This document shows positions 35,124 to 46,200 of a DNA stretch of 64,000 bases, piece by piece (position 1 is the stretch's first letter; the number at the start of each line of letters is the position of its first letter). The stretch comes from Amycolatopsis keratiniphila subsp. keratiniphila (GTDB lineage: Bacteria; Actinomycetota; Actinomycetes; Mycobacteriales; Pseudonocardiaceae). The stretch covers positions 390,555 to 454,554 of the forward strand of contig NZ_LQMT02000010.1 of NCBI RefSeq assembly GCF_001620365.2. The letters are read 5' to 3'. The position numbers and the translations under genes were made by a program. The notes beneath the pieces are model-generated. The model was not told the origin of the DNA and searched no databases. It saw only the letters and a program-made list of their open reading frames with translations.

Positions 35124-36404
35124 TCAGCGACCACGGATCAGGAAAACCTGATCCGGCGGTTCCGGGACTCGCGGCTCGGCCGGCATCGAAGCCGTTCTGC
35201 CCGGCCGCCAGCGGCGTTTGTTCCCGCGCGGGACGACCGCCGCCGTGAGCCCTGCCAGGACCAGCGCGCCGGCCACGGCGGCGGTCAGCCATTTCGCCGT
35301 CGTCCCCGTTTCCTCGGTTCGCGCGGCCTTCTCCAGCCTCGCCAGGTCCGGTGGCGGGGGCAGGTAGGCGGGCATCGCCGCGGGTTTCTCCGGATCGAGA
35401 CCGTCGGTCACCGCGCGGTAGGGATCGACCAGCCCTGCGCCGTAGGCGTCGCTGCCGAGTCCGCCTCGCGCCGGGTCGGCGGTGGCCTTCAGCCGCTGGA
35501 TCACTTGCGCGGCGGACAATCGCGGCCACGCCGAGCGCACCAGTGCCGCGGTCGCGGCGACGAACGGGGCGGCGAAACTGGTGCCGTCGACCTGGGTGTG
35601 CCCGTCTTCTCTGGCCGTGGTCAGGATTTCCGCGCCGGGCGCGACGATGCCGACATAAGGGCCGACCTGGGAGGTGCCCATCCTCGCCCCCGCCCGGTCG
35701 ACCGCGCCGACGCCGAGCACGCCGTCGTAGGAGGCCGGATAGGACGGCAGCCCGGCGGGTGCGTTCTGCTGCGAATTGCCCGCCGCGGCCACCACGACCG
35801 CGTCCCTGGCCACGGCGTGGGCCACGGCCGCCCGGATGACGGGGAAGTCGCTGAAACCCGCCAGCGACAGATTGATCACCCGTGCGCCCTGGTCTGCCGC
35901 GTAACGGATTCCGGCGGCCACCGCGTCCGGGTTGATCCGCAGTGATTCGCCCCGGTCGCTGATGTCCCGGTCGGTGATCCGCACCGGCAGTATCTCCGCG
36001 TCGGGTGCCAGGCCGTGGAAACCGATACCGGGCAACGGATCGGCGGCGATGACGCCGGCCACGCCGGTGCCGTGGGAGACGCAGTCGAAGTTTCCCGGCA
36101 ACGCGCCGGGCAGGTAGAAGTCCCGGCCCGTCCGCACTTTGCCCGGTCTCCGCAGCTGGGGATGATCGGCGTCGACGCCCGAATCGACCACCGCGACCAG
36201 CACCCCCGCGCCCCGGCTGCGCGGCCAGACCCGTTGCGGGTCCAGGGTTTGCAGGGCCCACGGGCGCATCTGCACCCGTTCGCGAGCCGGTTCGGGATCG
36301 TGACACACCCCCGCCGGAGGAGCCGCGGACGCCGGAACGGCCCCGCCGGCCAGCTGGATCGCGGCCAGCGCACCGGCCGCCGCGAGTGCCGCAAGTCGTC
36401 TCAT
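35124..36404 (-). CDS. mycP: Type VII secretion subtilisin-like protease (mycosin)
   Basis: 426 residues from ATG 36404. Signal peptide 1-27, then an S8 protease with intact triad: Asp74 (VVDSGVD), His111 (VSHGTGVAG) and Ser276 (DGTSFAAPF); oxyanion Asn in AAGNSQQNAP. Pro-rich stretch 344-352, a C-terminal membrane helix about 371-392 and a short basic cytosolic tail are typical of MycP, which is anchored with its protease outside. In ESX systems mycosin stabilises the membrane complex and can process substrates. Divergent from the toxin operon. Confidence 0.95.
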   Translation of the reverse strand: MRRLAALAAAGALAAIQLAGGAVPASAAPPAGVCHDPEPARERVQMRPWALQTLDPQRVWPRSRGAGVLVAVVDSGVDADHPQLRRPGKVRTGRDFYLPGALPGNFDCVSHGTGVAGVIAADPLPGIGFHGLAPDAEILPVRITDRDISDRGESLRINPDAVAAGIRYAADQGARVINLSLAGFSDFPVIRAAVAHAVARDAVVVAAAGNSQQNAPAGLPSYPASYDGVLGVGAVDRAGARMGTSQVGPYVGIVAPGAEILTTAREDGHTQVDGTSFAAPFVAATAALVRSAWPRLSAAQVIQRLKATADPARGGLGSDAYGAGLVDPYRAVTDGLDPEKPAAMPAYLPPPPDLARLEKAARTEETGTTAKWLTAAVAGALVLAGLTAAVVPRGNKRRWRPGRTASMPAEPRVPEPPDQVFLIRGR

Positions 36405-36522
36405 TCCGGCAATCGTCGGGCAGACGGCGCCGGGTCTCGCCGCGATGGCCACAACCTGTCACGTCACCTCGCGGCCCCCTCGCTCCGGCGACACTCGTCT
36501 CGGACCGAATCGAGGAGGCACG

Positions 36523-36894
36523 GTGGGCGACCACGCCGACAGGAAAGCCGGATACGCGAAGACGGAAAAGGGGCTCCGCGAACAGCAACGACGGATGGCG
36601 GAGATCCGGGCGACGGCCGAATCCGACGACGAGCTGATCAGCGCGACCGTCGGCGGCTACGGCGAATTGGTGGAGCTGCGCCTCGACCCGAGGGTCTTCC
36701 GCACCCCCGATTCGACAGGATTGGCACAGGCCATCACGAAGACCGTCCAACGGGCGGCGGAACTCGCCCACGAAGAGGGTTTCGGCGTCATCTCGGATCT
36801 GTTCCCCGCCGATGTCACCGCGAAGGAGGCCGATCTCCGCCTCGGTCCCGTATTGCACGAACTGGACCGGCGGATCGCGGGAGGTGGACGATGA
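36523..36894 (+). CDS. YbaB/EbfC-like protein heading the toxin operon
   Basis: 123 residues from GTG 36523 (GAGGAGG upstream). A long N-terminal helix (KTEKGLREQQRRMAEIRATAES) leads into SATVGGYGELVELRLDPRVFR... AQAITKTVQRAAELA, the YbaB/EbfC nucleoid-protein pattern also found in ESX loci as EspL. Such proteins dimerise and may act as DNA-binding or chaperone factors. Overlaps the next gene by 4 bp. Confidence 0.82.
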   Translation: MGDHADRKAGYAKTEKGLREQQRRMAEIRATAESDDELISATVGGYGELVELRLDPRVFRTPDSTGLAQAITKTVQRAAELAHEEGFGVISDLFPADVTAKEADLRLGPVLHELDRRIAGGGR

Positions 36895-37235
36895 GCGCGG
36901 ACGACGGCGTCAGCATGGACGGCGACGACGTGGTCGACATGTACCCGGCCGACACGGCACAGCAGATGACCGTGATCGACGCGGAGGGTGTGCATCTTTC
37001 GACGTCGTGGACCGGTATCGAGGGCACGCTGGCCGCGCCCAACACGTTCGGCCACGAGTTGCTCGGCGCCGTGTTCAACGAGCGAACGCGCGAAGCGGAC
37101 GCTTCGATCCGCCAGGCGGCACCCGCGGCGCCGCGGTACTACCGCGACATCGCCGAGGCCGGGCGATTACTGGTGAAGGCCTACGAAGCGCGCGACGCCG
37201 AGGCCGCCAACGACATCCTCATCCAGCTTTCCTGA
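36891..37235 (+). CDS. Small WTG-containing helical protein before the giant toxin
   Basis: 114 residues, coupled to the YbaB-like gene by ATGA overlap and 16 bp upstream of the giant gene. Acidic start (SADDGVSMDGDDVVDMYPAD), then helices flanking HLSTSWTGIEGTL, which contains a W-x-G turn. It could be a WXG100-type partner targeting the giant protein for export, like small helical partners of LXG toxins in Firmicutes. This is inference from order, size and motif. Confidence 0.75.
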   Translation: MSADDGVSMDGDDVVDMYPADTAQQMTVIDAEGVHLSTSWTGIEGTLAAPNTFGHELLGAVFNERTREADASIRQAAPAAPRYYRDIAEAGRLLVKAYEARDAEAANDILIQLS

Positions 37236-37251
37236 ACGGGGTCCGGCGAGT

Positions 37252-40200
37252 ATGGCCGACGGCGACGTCCAGCAACCCGACTGCGACCTGTGGGACGCGG
37301 TCCGCGCACTGCTGCCCGCGAACGCCGGGTGGCCGCCGGACAGCGAAACGCTCGCGGAACACCAGTCCGGCCAATGGACCAAGGCCAAAGACGTGTTCAA
37401 CGCCTCCATGGACATCGTCGACTCGGCGGCGGCGAAGATCCACCCGCCCGGTGGAGCAGGCGGTACCTGGCCGGACCCGGCCGGCGGCTTCATGCAACGC
37501 GTCATCGCGAAGGCGAACGGCAAGGAGGGGTTCCGCCAGATCGCCGACGCGATGGCTGGCATGGCCTCCGAGTACCACCTCTACAAGGAGATCCTCAAGA
37601 GCGCCAAAACGTCGATCAAGGACTACGTCGAAGACCTGAGCTGGCAGTACACCGCGATGGGCTTCGGCATACCGCGCCAGGCGAAGCGCAACCAAGAGGA
37701 CTTCGCCAGGGGCGTGGCGTCCAACGTCCTGAAGATGTTGGAACAGCACGCCGGCTGGCTCAAGGACCCGAGCACCCTCCCGCAGCCGGAGGAACCCAGC
37801 AACAACTTCTTCAGCGGACTGTGGGATTCGGCGAAGGATCAGGTCAAAGCGCTGGCGGGGCTCTTCGGCCGCGGCGAGGACGGCAGCTGGTCGGTGTTCA
37901 ACGCCCAGGTGGCGTGGGGCCATATGGACAAACTCCTCGCCGGGCTGGCGTTGTACTCCCTGCCCGGCGATCTGGGCAGGCAGATCGACAACCGGCTGCT
38001 CGACGGTGTGCTGGGCGAATATCTCGCCGACGCGGGCAAGGCGTTCGTCGACTACGAGAACTGGGACAACGCTCCTTTGCACGCCGTCGGTTACACCACC
38101 GGCATGGTCGCCGGGCTGCTCGGCCCCACCCGGGGTGTCGGCGCCGCGGTCAAGCTCGCCGGAAGAGGATTCAAGGCCCCGAAGGTCATCAAGTTCGGGG
38201 AGGGAATCCAGAAGGCCACTCTGACCAACGGCGTCATCAAGTCCATCGGCAAACTCGACGACACCCTCAAAGCGCGGAGGATCGCGAAGGGGGACGAGTT
38301 CGCACTGCATCCCAGCGTCACCCCCGAAGTCGCGCGCTTGATCCACGACCGTCCTCAGGGGTCTCCCAACGCGGTCCCGCACGGCAACGGCACCCCGGAA
38401 CCGCACGGGCCCGGCCCCACCAAACCGCCTGCCACGCAGGTGCCGCATCCCGAAGCCCGCCCGGAGCCGACTCCACCGCGCGACGGGAACCCACCGTCGA
38501 ACCCGCCGGTGCGGGAGCAGCATTCGCCGCCCCCCAACGGTCACGGCGAACGGCTCGCCGGTGAGGCCCCGCGTGCGGAACCGCGGGCTCCGCACGGCGA
38601 CCAGACGCCGGTGGCCAAGAACGACGGTCCCGGGAGTCCCAACCGAGAGCCAGGCCCTTCCACCACCGAACCACCCGCCGCCCGCCACGATCCTTCCCCG
38701 GAAACCCCCGAACCACGGGAGCCACAACCACATCGGAACGCTCTCGACGGCACACCGTCGCCTGCCGCGGACCACGCGGCCGCACCCGGCGCCGAAGGCA
38801 GGCCGTCGAGCCATGGGGCCGAGGCCACGCACACCCGAAGTGCCGACACCCCGTCGAGCGCGCCGGGCCGGGAGGCACCCTCGGCCACCCCGCCCCTGCA
38901 CACGACCGTGGGGGATTCCCCGGCCAACGCGGCGAAACGGGCGGACACGGGCGGACCGGAACGCGGGACGCCACCCAAGCCGTCCGCGGACGAGATCAGG
39001 CGGCTTCTCGACGACCGCGCGATGGCTCGGCTGGAGCGGAAGCTCTACGAGGACGCGCAAAAAGCGGACGGAGGCGTCGTCTACCCGGACCACGTCGTCA
39101 GGGACTGGGTCCGATACGCGGCGCATTCCGAATCCGTCCGGGCCGGGCACGGGACGCCCGGTGAGCTTCCGGCCCGGCCCCGAACGGGGCTCCGTTCGGA
39201 CGAAATACTCCGCCAACGCGGGGCACATCCCGAACCCGAAACCGGCGGCCCGCACGGCAACGACAAGAACTCGGCCGGAAAACCCTCCCGCAGCGACGAG
39301 CACGGCCGCCGGGGCACATCGGATCCGGACCGCCCGGGGGCGGAGAACGTCCGGAACCCACCACGGCGGCTCGGGCTGGACGAGTTCGCCAAGGAATACC
39401 ATCCGAGCGAGTACCGCAGAGCCCACGGGGACGACGGCGGGCCACCGGACGAAGGTCCGTCCGGTGGGGGAACCGCGAATCCGGATCGGCCATCGCCAGG
39501 CCCATCCGGCTCCGGGGGCGCCGCACAGACCGAGGTCGCGCGAGGCGGCCTCGCGCTCGAAACACGGCCGCCCGCCGTCGAAAAGGCTCCGCAACCGGTC
39601 GGCGCGCCCACCGCGGCCAAAGCCCAGGTCGAAACACCGAAGCCCGAGCCGCGGACCGCTCAGCCCATCCCGGACAAACCGGCCGTCCCCCGTCCGGACG
39701 GCACGCCCGAGCCCCTGCCGCCGATGACGGTGACCCCGGTGGAGATCCACCCGGATCCGGTCACCGGGCCGGGAAAGCCGGTCGATCCCGCCGTACCGTC
39801 ACGCATGAACCCCGGGTGGGCCGAACCGCCCCGGTTCGGCGATCCCGAGCCGCCTCGGTTCGGCGATCCCGAGCCGCCTCGGTTCGGCGATCCCGAACCG
39901 CCCCGGTTCGGCGACCCCGAACCACCTCGATTCGGCGACCCCGAGCGGCCGAGTGTCGGCTGGCCGGTGCGCCCGGTTCCGGGTGACCCGCCGGTCCGGC
40001 CCGATCGCGCCGGCGATCCGTCGCCGCCCACCCTCCCCCGGACATCCCCGCCCTCGGAGAAGCCCGGCGTTCCGGTGCTCCCGGACGTCCCGCGGATCCC
40101 GGAAATCCCGGAGTTGCCTCGAGAACCGGAGATCCGGGAACTGCCAACGGACCCCGAAGTCCCGGTGGTTCCCGAAGGTGCCCGGATCGCCGAACTTCCG

Positions 40201-43200
40201 ACGGATCCCGAAATCCCGCTCCTGCCCAAGGAGCCGGAGATCCCCGAGCCGCCGAGGGAACCGGAGATTCCCTCGGATCCGCTCCGGGCCGCGCAAGAGA
40301 AGCCTGCTCCCGAGTTCCGGCCATGGGACACGTGGCACGACCCCGGGGCGCGGGAGCCGTGGCCGCGACCGGAGGGCGTCCAGGAGTACATCGACGGTCT
40401 CATCGAGCGCGGCGCCCCGAAAGCGGAGGCCGAGGCCGGGTCCGCCGCGGGCGAAGCGCATCTCGACGACGTGGCTTTCGGGGTCGCGAGCGACAAGGAA
40501 CTGTCCCCCGAGGACTGGGCGAAAGTCGCGGCGATGGACGACTACGCCCCCGAGCTTCCCGAGCTCCGTGCCCAGTTGGACCACGTGCGGGTGAGCGACC
40601 CGGAGCGCTACGCCGGTCTGGTCGGACTGCTCTCCGACCCCGGATTGCCGTTCGACAAGAGGCTCTTTTACGCGACGACGTTCCTCATGCCTCCCATGCC
40701 ATCGCCCCTTCCGGCGCAACTCCGGTCCGCGGCGCCGTCGGTCCGGGACCGGCTGGAGCGAGCCGTGGCCGACGGCATGATGCCGCCCGAGGAGTTCCAG
40801 CGGCGTAGGACGGCGTGGGCCGACTTCGTCGTACGGGCCGACGGGCTACGCGAATCGATCGACGAGGCGAACAGGACCGACGACGTCCGGCCGCTACTCG
40901 GCGAACTGCGCGCGTTCAGCGAAGCCTTGCGCGAGTACGCCAGAACGCACGCGGATTCCGCCGTCCCCGCGTGGCGTGAGGTCGTCCGATTCGATCTGCT
41001 GGACCCCCATCGGCTGCGGACCCTCCGGCCATCGGTCACCGAGGATGGCCACTTCGACGTCGTGACCCAGGCGATCGTGGCGCATTGGTTCGATTCGATC
41101 TTCGGTGCGCCTGGGCTGGACTACGCCACCAGGGCCGCCGCCCTCGCGGTGCCGCTGGACAGCGCGGCGCTGAAGCAGCGTTTCCCCAATGTGGACGTCG
41201 ATGCGGTCTTCGGAGACCTGGTAAGGGTCGACAACCCGCTCGACGGCATGTTCATGACGGAGACGGGGACCGGGTTTCTCCGCCCTCAGCTCGGGATGGC
41301 CGATTTCATCACCACCATGCTGCACGAGTTCGCGGTGCACGGTCTGCAGGATCCGGCCTCCGTCCCCGCCGCCGGGCCATGGACCGACCTCCTGTTCCGC
41401 GTTGCTCACGAATTCCAGGGCCGGAGCGGGGAAATCCTGGTGGCCGAGGCGATGCGCGCCGAGGCGGAGAAGTCGATCGTGCCGCCGGAACTTCGCCGCG
41501 ACGTGTCGGATCTGCCGCGGTTGTCACCGAAGGCACGGGATGCGCACCAGCTCGACCAGGTGATCCGGATCGAGGCCGGTGGCCTCGCCCCCGAGCACAA
41601 AGCGGCGTTGACCGAACAGCTGATGGCGATCGGGGTCGGCCATGAACGCGATCTGACCCGGATCCGCGACGCCGTGGCGGGCGGCCCGAAGATCCGGAAC
41701 CCCGTGGTCGAAGCCTTCGAGGCCGATCCGCACGGATTCACGACCAAGTATTCCCTGCCCAAGCCACCGGATGAGCCCGAACCGCCGGACGCGCCGTCCC
41801 CAGGGCCCGTCGATCACCCGACCCCGCCTGGGCCGGGTATGCCACCGTCGGCGGCGTCGTCGGACACTCACACGGATCCGTCCGGTCCGGTGACACTCGG
41901 CGGACAGCCGCGCCCTGACCCGCGTGTTCCCGCCCGGCAGCCCGAATCCGGGGTTCCGGCGAGCACACGGACGCCTTCGCCGCTGCCACCGCCCGGAATC
42001 CCCTTCACCGTATGGCGCGAACTGAGCGCCGCCGAACGGCTCGCGCTCGCCACCCTCCACTCCCGCGGCCTGAACGCGGCGGGCACCCTGACGGCGACCG
42101 TCGCCCAGGTGCGAAGCAAGACGAAGCCGACCGCGATGCGGAAACTCCCCCGCCTGCTGGGCAAAATGCCCGCGGGCCGGCGAGCAGAGGTCGAAGCGCG
42201 GCTGACCGGATTCACGCTCGAGGGACCGGCACCGTCATTCCCGCCGCGCTACCTCGATCGGACGGGGGATCTCAGTGGACCGGCCACCCTGACCGAGGCC
42301 GACCACAAGAGCCTCGGCCACGTCGCCGCGCTCGACCGGGAGATCGGCCGGTCGTGGGCGAACCCGTGGCGACGGCGACGGCTGCTGGACGAACTGAGCG
42401 GTCTCCTGGACGAGCTGGGCCTGAACCCGAACCACCGCGATTTCGCACACCGGGCGGCCGCGCTGGAGAACCATCCGGTCGCACCGGTGGTGTGGCGGCG
42501 GCTCGGCCCGCTCGACGATCCGCACGGACTCCCCGTCACCTCCGACAACCTCGTGACCCAGCTCAGCGGAACGATCATCCCCGGCACGGTCCCGAGCGCG
42601 GTGTTCATCGCCATGGGCAGCGTGCAGGCAGGCATCGCCTACACGCTGACGACCTTCCTCGCCGCGGTGACCGCCGGTCTGCTCACCCGGCGGCACGAGA
42701 TCGGGGACGACGCGGCCATCGCCGCGCGAAGGAAGGAACTGGACGCTCTGCGGCAGTACGAGCAGGTCTTCATGCCGACAGATCGGCTACGGCTGCACCT
42801 GCGACGGCTGGGACTGCCCGAAGACCACGGCCCGGATCTGGCCGCGGTCAAGGCCCCGGAAGACCCCAGCTCGCCCGGCACACAGAAGCTGCGGTACTTC
42901 TACCTGCGGTACGGCGTCCCACCGCTGACCGGGGTCGGGGTGGCGGTGGCCCCGGTGCTGGAGCTGGCGGCGTCGGCCAGGTTGGGGCTCGCCATCGGCG
43001 GTGGCGTGGCCGCCATCGTGGCGCCGCTCCTCCAGTGGAAACGGGCGCGCGCCAAGGTGAACACCGAACTCCGGGCGGGCGAACGCAACGCCCGCGCGCT
43101 CCTGACCGAGGCGAAACACGCCGAGGACGTGGCCTACCGCGAACAGGTACGTGCACTGAGCGGCCGTCCGATCGCCGATCCGAACGCCCCGGGCCCCGCG

Positions 43201-46200
43201 CCGGACCCGGTGGACCCCGACCTGCCGATGAGCGCCACCACGACGGAGGGCGTCGAAGGGCTCGTCCAAATCGGACGGCGGGTGGTGCCACCGTCCCAGC
43301 CGAAACCCCTCGACCCGAACGCGGTGTTCAAGGTCACCCTGTACGAAGCCATGGTCGACTACGGCATCGCCAAGGCGTTGCTCGTCCTTCCCGCGATCCC
43401 GTTGGTCAGCCGCGCCGACAAGATCGAGATGATCAACAAGGTCGCCAGGACGGCCGTCGACAAACGAGCCAGGTTCGAAGCGGAGCAGGCGAAGGAGCGA
43501 GAACTCCAAGCCTCGCAGGTGGCCGCCCTGGAAGCCGCTCGCACCGCGGCGGCCGATGCGGTGGCACCACGTCCGGGCCTGCTCCGCCGCATGTTCGGCG
43601 AATCGCCCACCGAGACGGCTCCGGTTCCGGCACGCCCGGCGGAGACCACGCCTCCGCTGTCACCGATTCCCGCCGAGAGGCCGGGCTCGGTGACGAAGTC
43701 CGACTACAAGAACATCCAGCGCGCGCTCGCCGTCGTGGGCGCCTTCGGTTCGGCCGCCACCGCGCTGGCACTCGGGCTGGACGTCGCCTACGCGGTCGCG
43801 GCGCTGACCGGGGTGGCCACCGGAGGCTGGGTGGGCCGGGACAAATGGCGGCACCGGCAGGTCGAACTGGCCGCGAGGAACAAGAAAGCCGACGCCGACG
43901 CGGTGACCGGCTTCGAGGACTTCGAGCACGACGCCACCGCGCTCGCCGACTTCCTCACCGAACGGCTGACCGATCCCCTGCTGTCCATCGCCGAGGACGC
44001 GACACGAGCGGGCCGCTCGGATGTACTCGATCTGCTGGCGAACATCTGGGGAATGCTGGCGAAGAACGTCGAGGGCGGGCCGGAGACGACATCGCCGGCG
44101 ACACCTTTCGACGACCTCGGACCGCTGCCGATCGAGGGCGACCGCTGGCACGATCCGGCGGTGCGGGACCGCGCCCTGACCGCACTCGAAGAGATCCGCC
44201 GTTCGGCCGCGGCCGAACGGTTCGGACTTGCCGTCCACTCCGGCGATTGGTCGACGCTGCCCGAACGGCTCGGTCTGCTGGCAGGCGTCCTCGACCTCGC
44301 TGCCCGGGCGGTGACGCATCTCGGCCGCATCGGGGAGAACGGCGCCGGGCCGGTACAGACGACGGTCGCCGCGCTGAACGACGCCGTACACGACTACCAG
44401 CAGGGCGGGCCAAGGTACCTCGAACCACCCGAGCATATTCGGGCGGCCCGAGCGAATTTGTCCGAAGTGGACAGTGCGGCCGCCCGTTACCTGGACCGGA
44501 GCGCACCGACGTGGCGCCGCCCCCGCACCGCCGACATGCGGGCCGCGCTCGACGCCGTGGACGCGGCCATCCACCGGTACCGGCGGCCCGCCGTCCCAGG
44601 CGAGCACTCGACGGGCGAAGAGGCCGCAGTGCACGAAGCCATCGATCGCTATGAACGTCTCCGGGATCCGAACCGGCATGAACCGTCCCCGGCCGTGCTG
44701 CGGGCGGCGGTCACCGAGCTGCGGAACGCGATCGACCGGCACCGGCGGGAGACCGCGCCGGGCTGGCGGTGGCCGGAACCCGCCACCGACGAGGTCATGA
44801 CCGCGCTGACCGGGTTGAAACACGCGATCACCCGCCATCACCAGCTCAGTGCCACGCACCGGACGAACCCTCGCGCCGGTGACGTCACCGCCGCGCTCAA
44901 CGAGATCGAGCGGATCATCGATCGCTACCGGCGCGAAAGCGCGCCGAAGTGGCGTGAGCCCGCCGGTCAGGAAGCGAAACTCGGCCAGGTGCTCGGTGAA
45001 CTGCACTGGGCCCTCCACCACCATTGGCTCGTCAGCGCTCCGCGTGGACGCGCGTCCACCGGCTACGACAAGGCTTTGAAGGCCGCGGACAAGGACCTGA
45101 AGAAGGCGATCTACGCCGTCAAGAAGCTGGACGTCGCCGGGCTGAAGGGAAAGCCCGTCGAGCCGGCTCCCCTGCCTGCCGGGCACGCGCCGAGCACCGG
45201 GCAAGACGTCCACTACGCACCCTCGGGAATGTCCGTCGGGCACGCGACGGAGACGCACAAGGCGCATCTGCGGACGATGCTCGCGAACCGGCCGGATCCC
45301 GCCCAGCCGTACGTGGTGACGGTGCACGACGACGGCGCGCTTCCCAGCCCCGAGGAACTCGCCGCCGCGACTCTGCGCAGCGAGTACTACACACCGGGGC
45401 GGCCGGTGCGGCTGCATTCCTGTCGCTCGGCGACGTGGGCGCGGCGGTTCGCCATCGCGCTGGGCGCCCCGGTGGTGGCCCCGGTCGCCGACCTGCACGT
45501 GCTGGGCCGTCGGACCGAACTGCCGGACGGCACGGTGCTGCCGTTCGGGCAGGAGGTCGTCGAGGGGTACGCGATCGGCGACGGGTGGGCGGAATTCCCG
45601 CCGAGCGGGAAGAGGCCGGTCATGCTCCGCTCGGCGGCGGGCTCCCGCCCGGTCACCCTCGACGAGCTGAACAGCGCGAACCCGGTCGCGCTGGGACATC
45701 CCGACGATTTCGCGAAACTGTTCAGGAGCACACAGCTCCACGAACTGAGCTCCCTCCACGCCGGGACCGCGCGGCTGCGCCCGGCGGAGGCCAAGACGTA
45801 TCTCGAGGAGTTCCATCCGCAGCTCGGCAAGGTCAATCCCGGGTTCCACGAGGAAGACGCGGTGGCCCGCGGGTACACGACGAACTGCACCCGCGCGGTG
45901 GTCTATCACGAGCGCCGCCGGCTCGGCGAAGATGTCACCGCGCCGCCACTGCGGCCGGAAGACGCCGCGCTCGGCACCCTGGGTTATGTCTCCGACCGGC
46001 TCGGCGGTGAGTGGGACCACAGCCACGGCACCAGCTACGACAGCGTGATCTCCGCGATGCTGGACCGGCCGGTGGGTGCGATGGCCGTGATCGCCGTCGA
46101 CTCCAAAACCCCCAAGGGCGCGGAGAACAAGCATGTCGCGCTGGTGAGCAGGGACCGGCACGGGATCGTTTTCCTCGATCCACTGGACGGCGCGCTGATG

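Noticed and set aside
33907..36858. 983-codon minus-strand frame spanning mycP and the eccC start
   Set aside because: It runs out of frame through mycP, two hairpins and intergenic DNA; the real genes explain the region.
37219..39750. 843-codon open frame on the minus strand within the giant toxin gene
   Set aside because: It is a shadow of the Pro/Arg-rich linker: low-complexity G/R/V composition, no domain, no ribosome site.
39823..39942. 24-bp direct repeats considered as a CRISPR array
   Set aside because: Units are contiguous without spacers and in frame, coding for EPPRFGDP.
43660..46161. 833-codon minus-strand open frame within the giant toxin gene
   Set aside because: The plus frame holds conserved helical and toxin motifs; the antisense protein is Arg/Gly-rich without any family feature.
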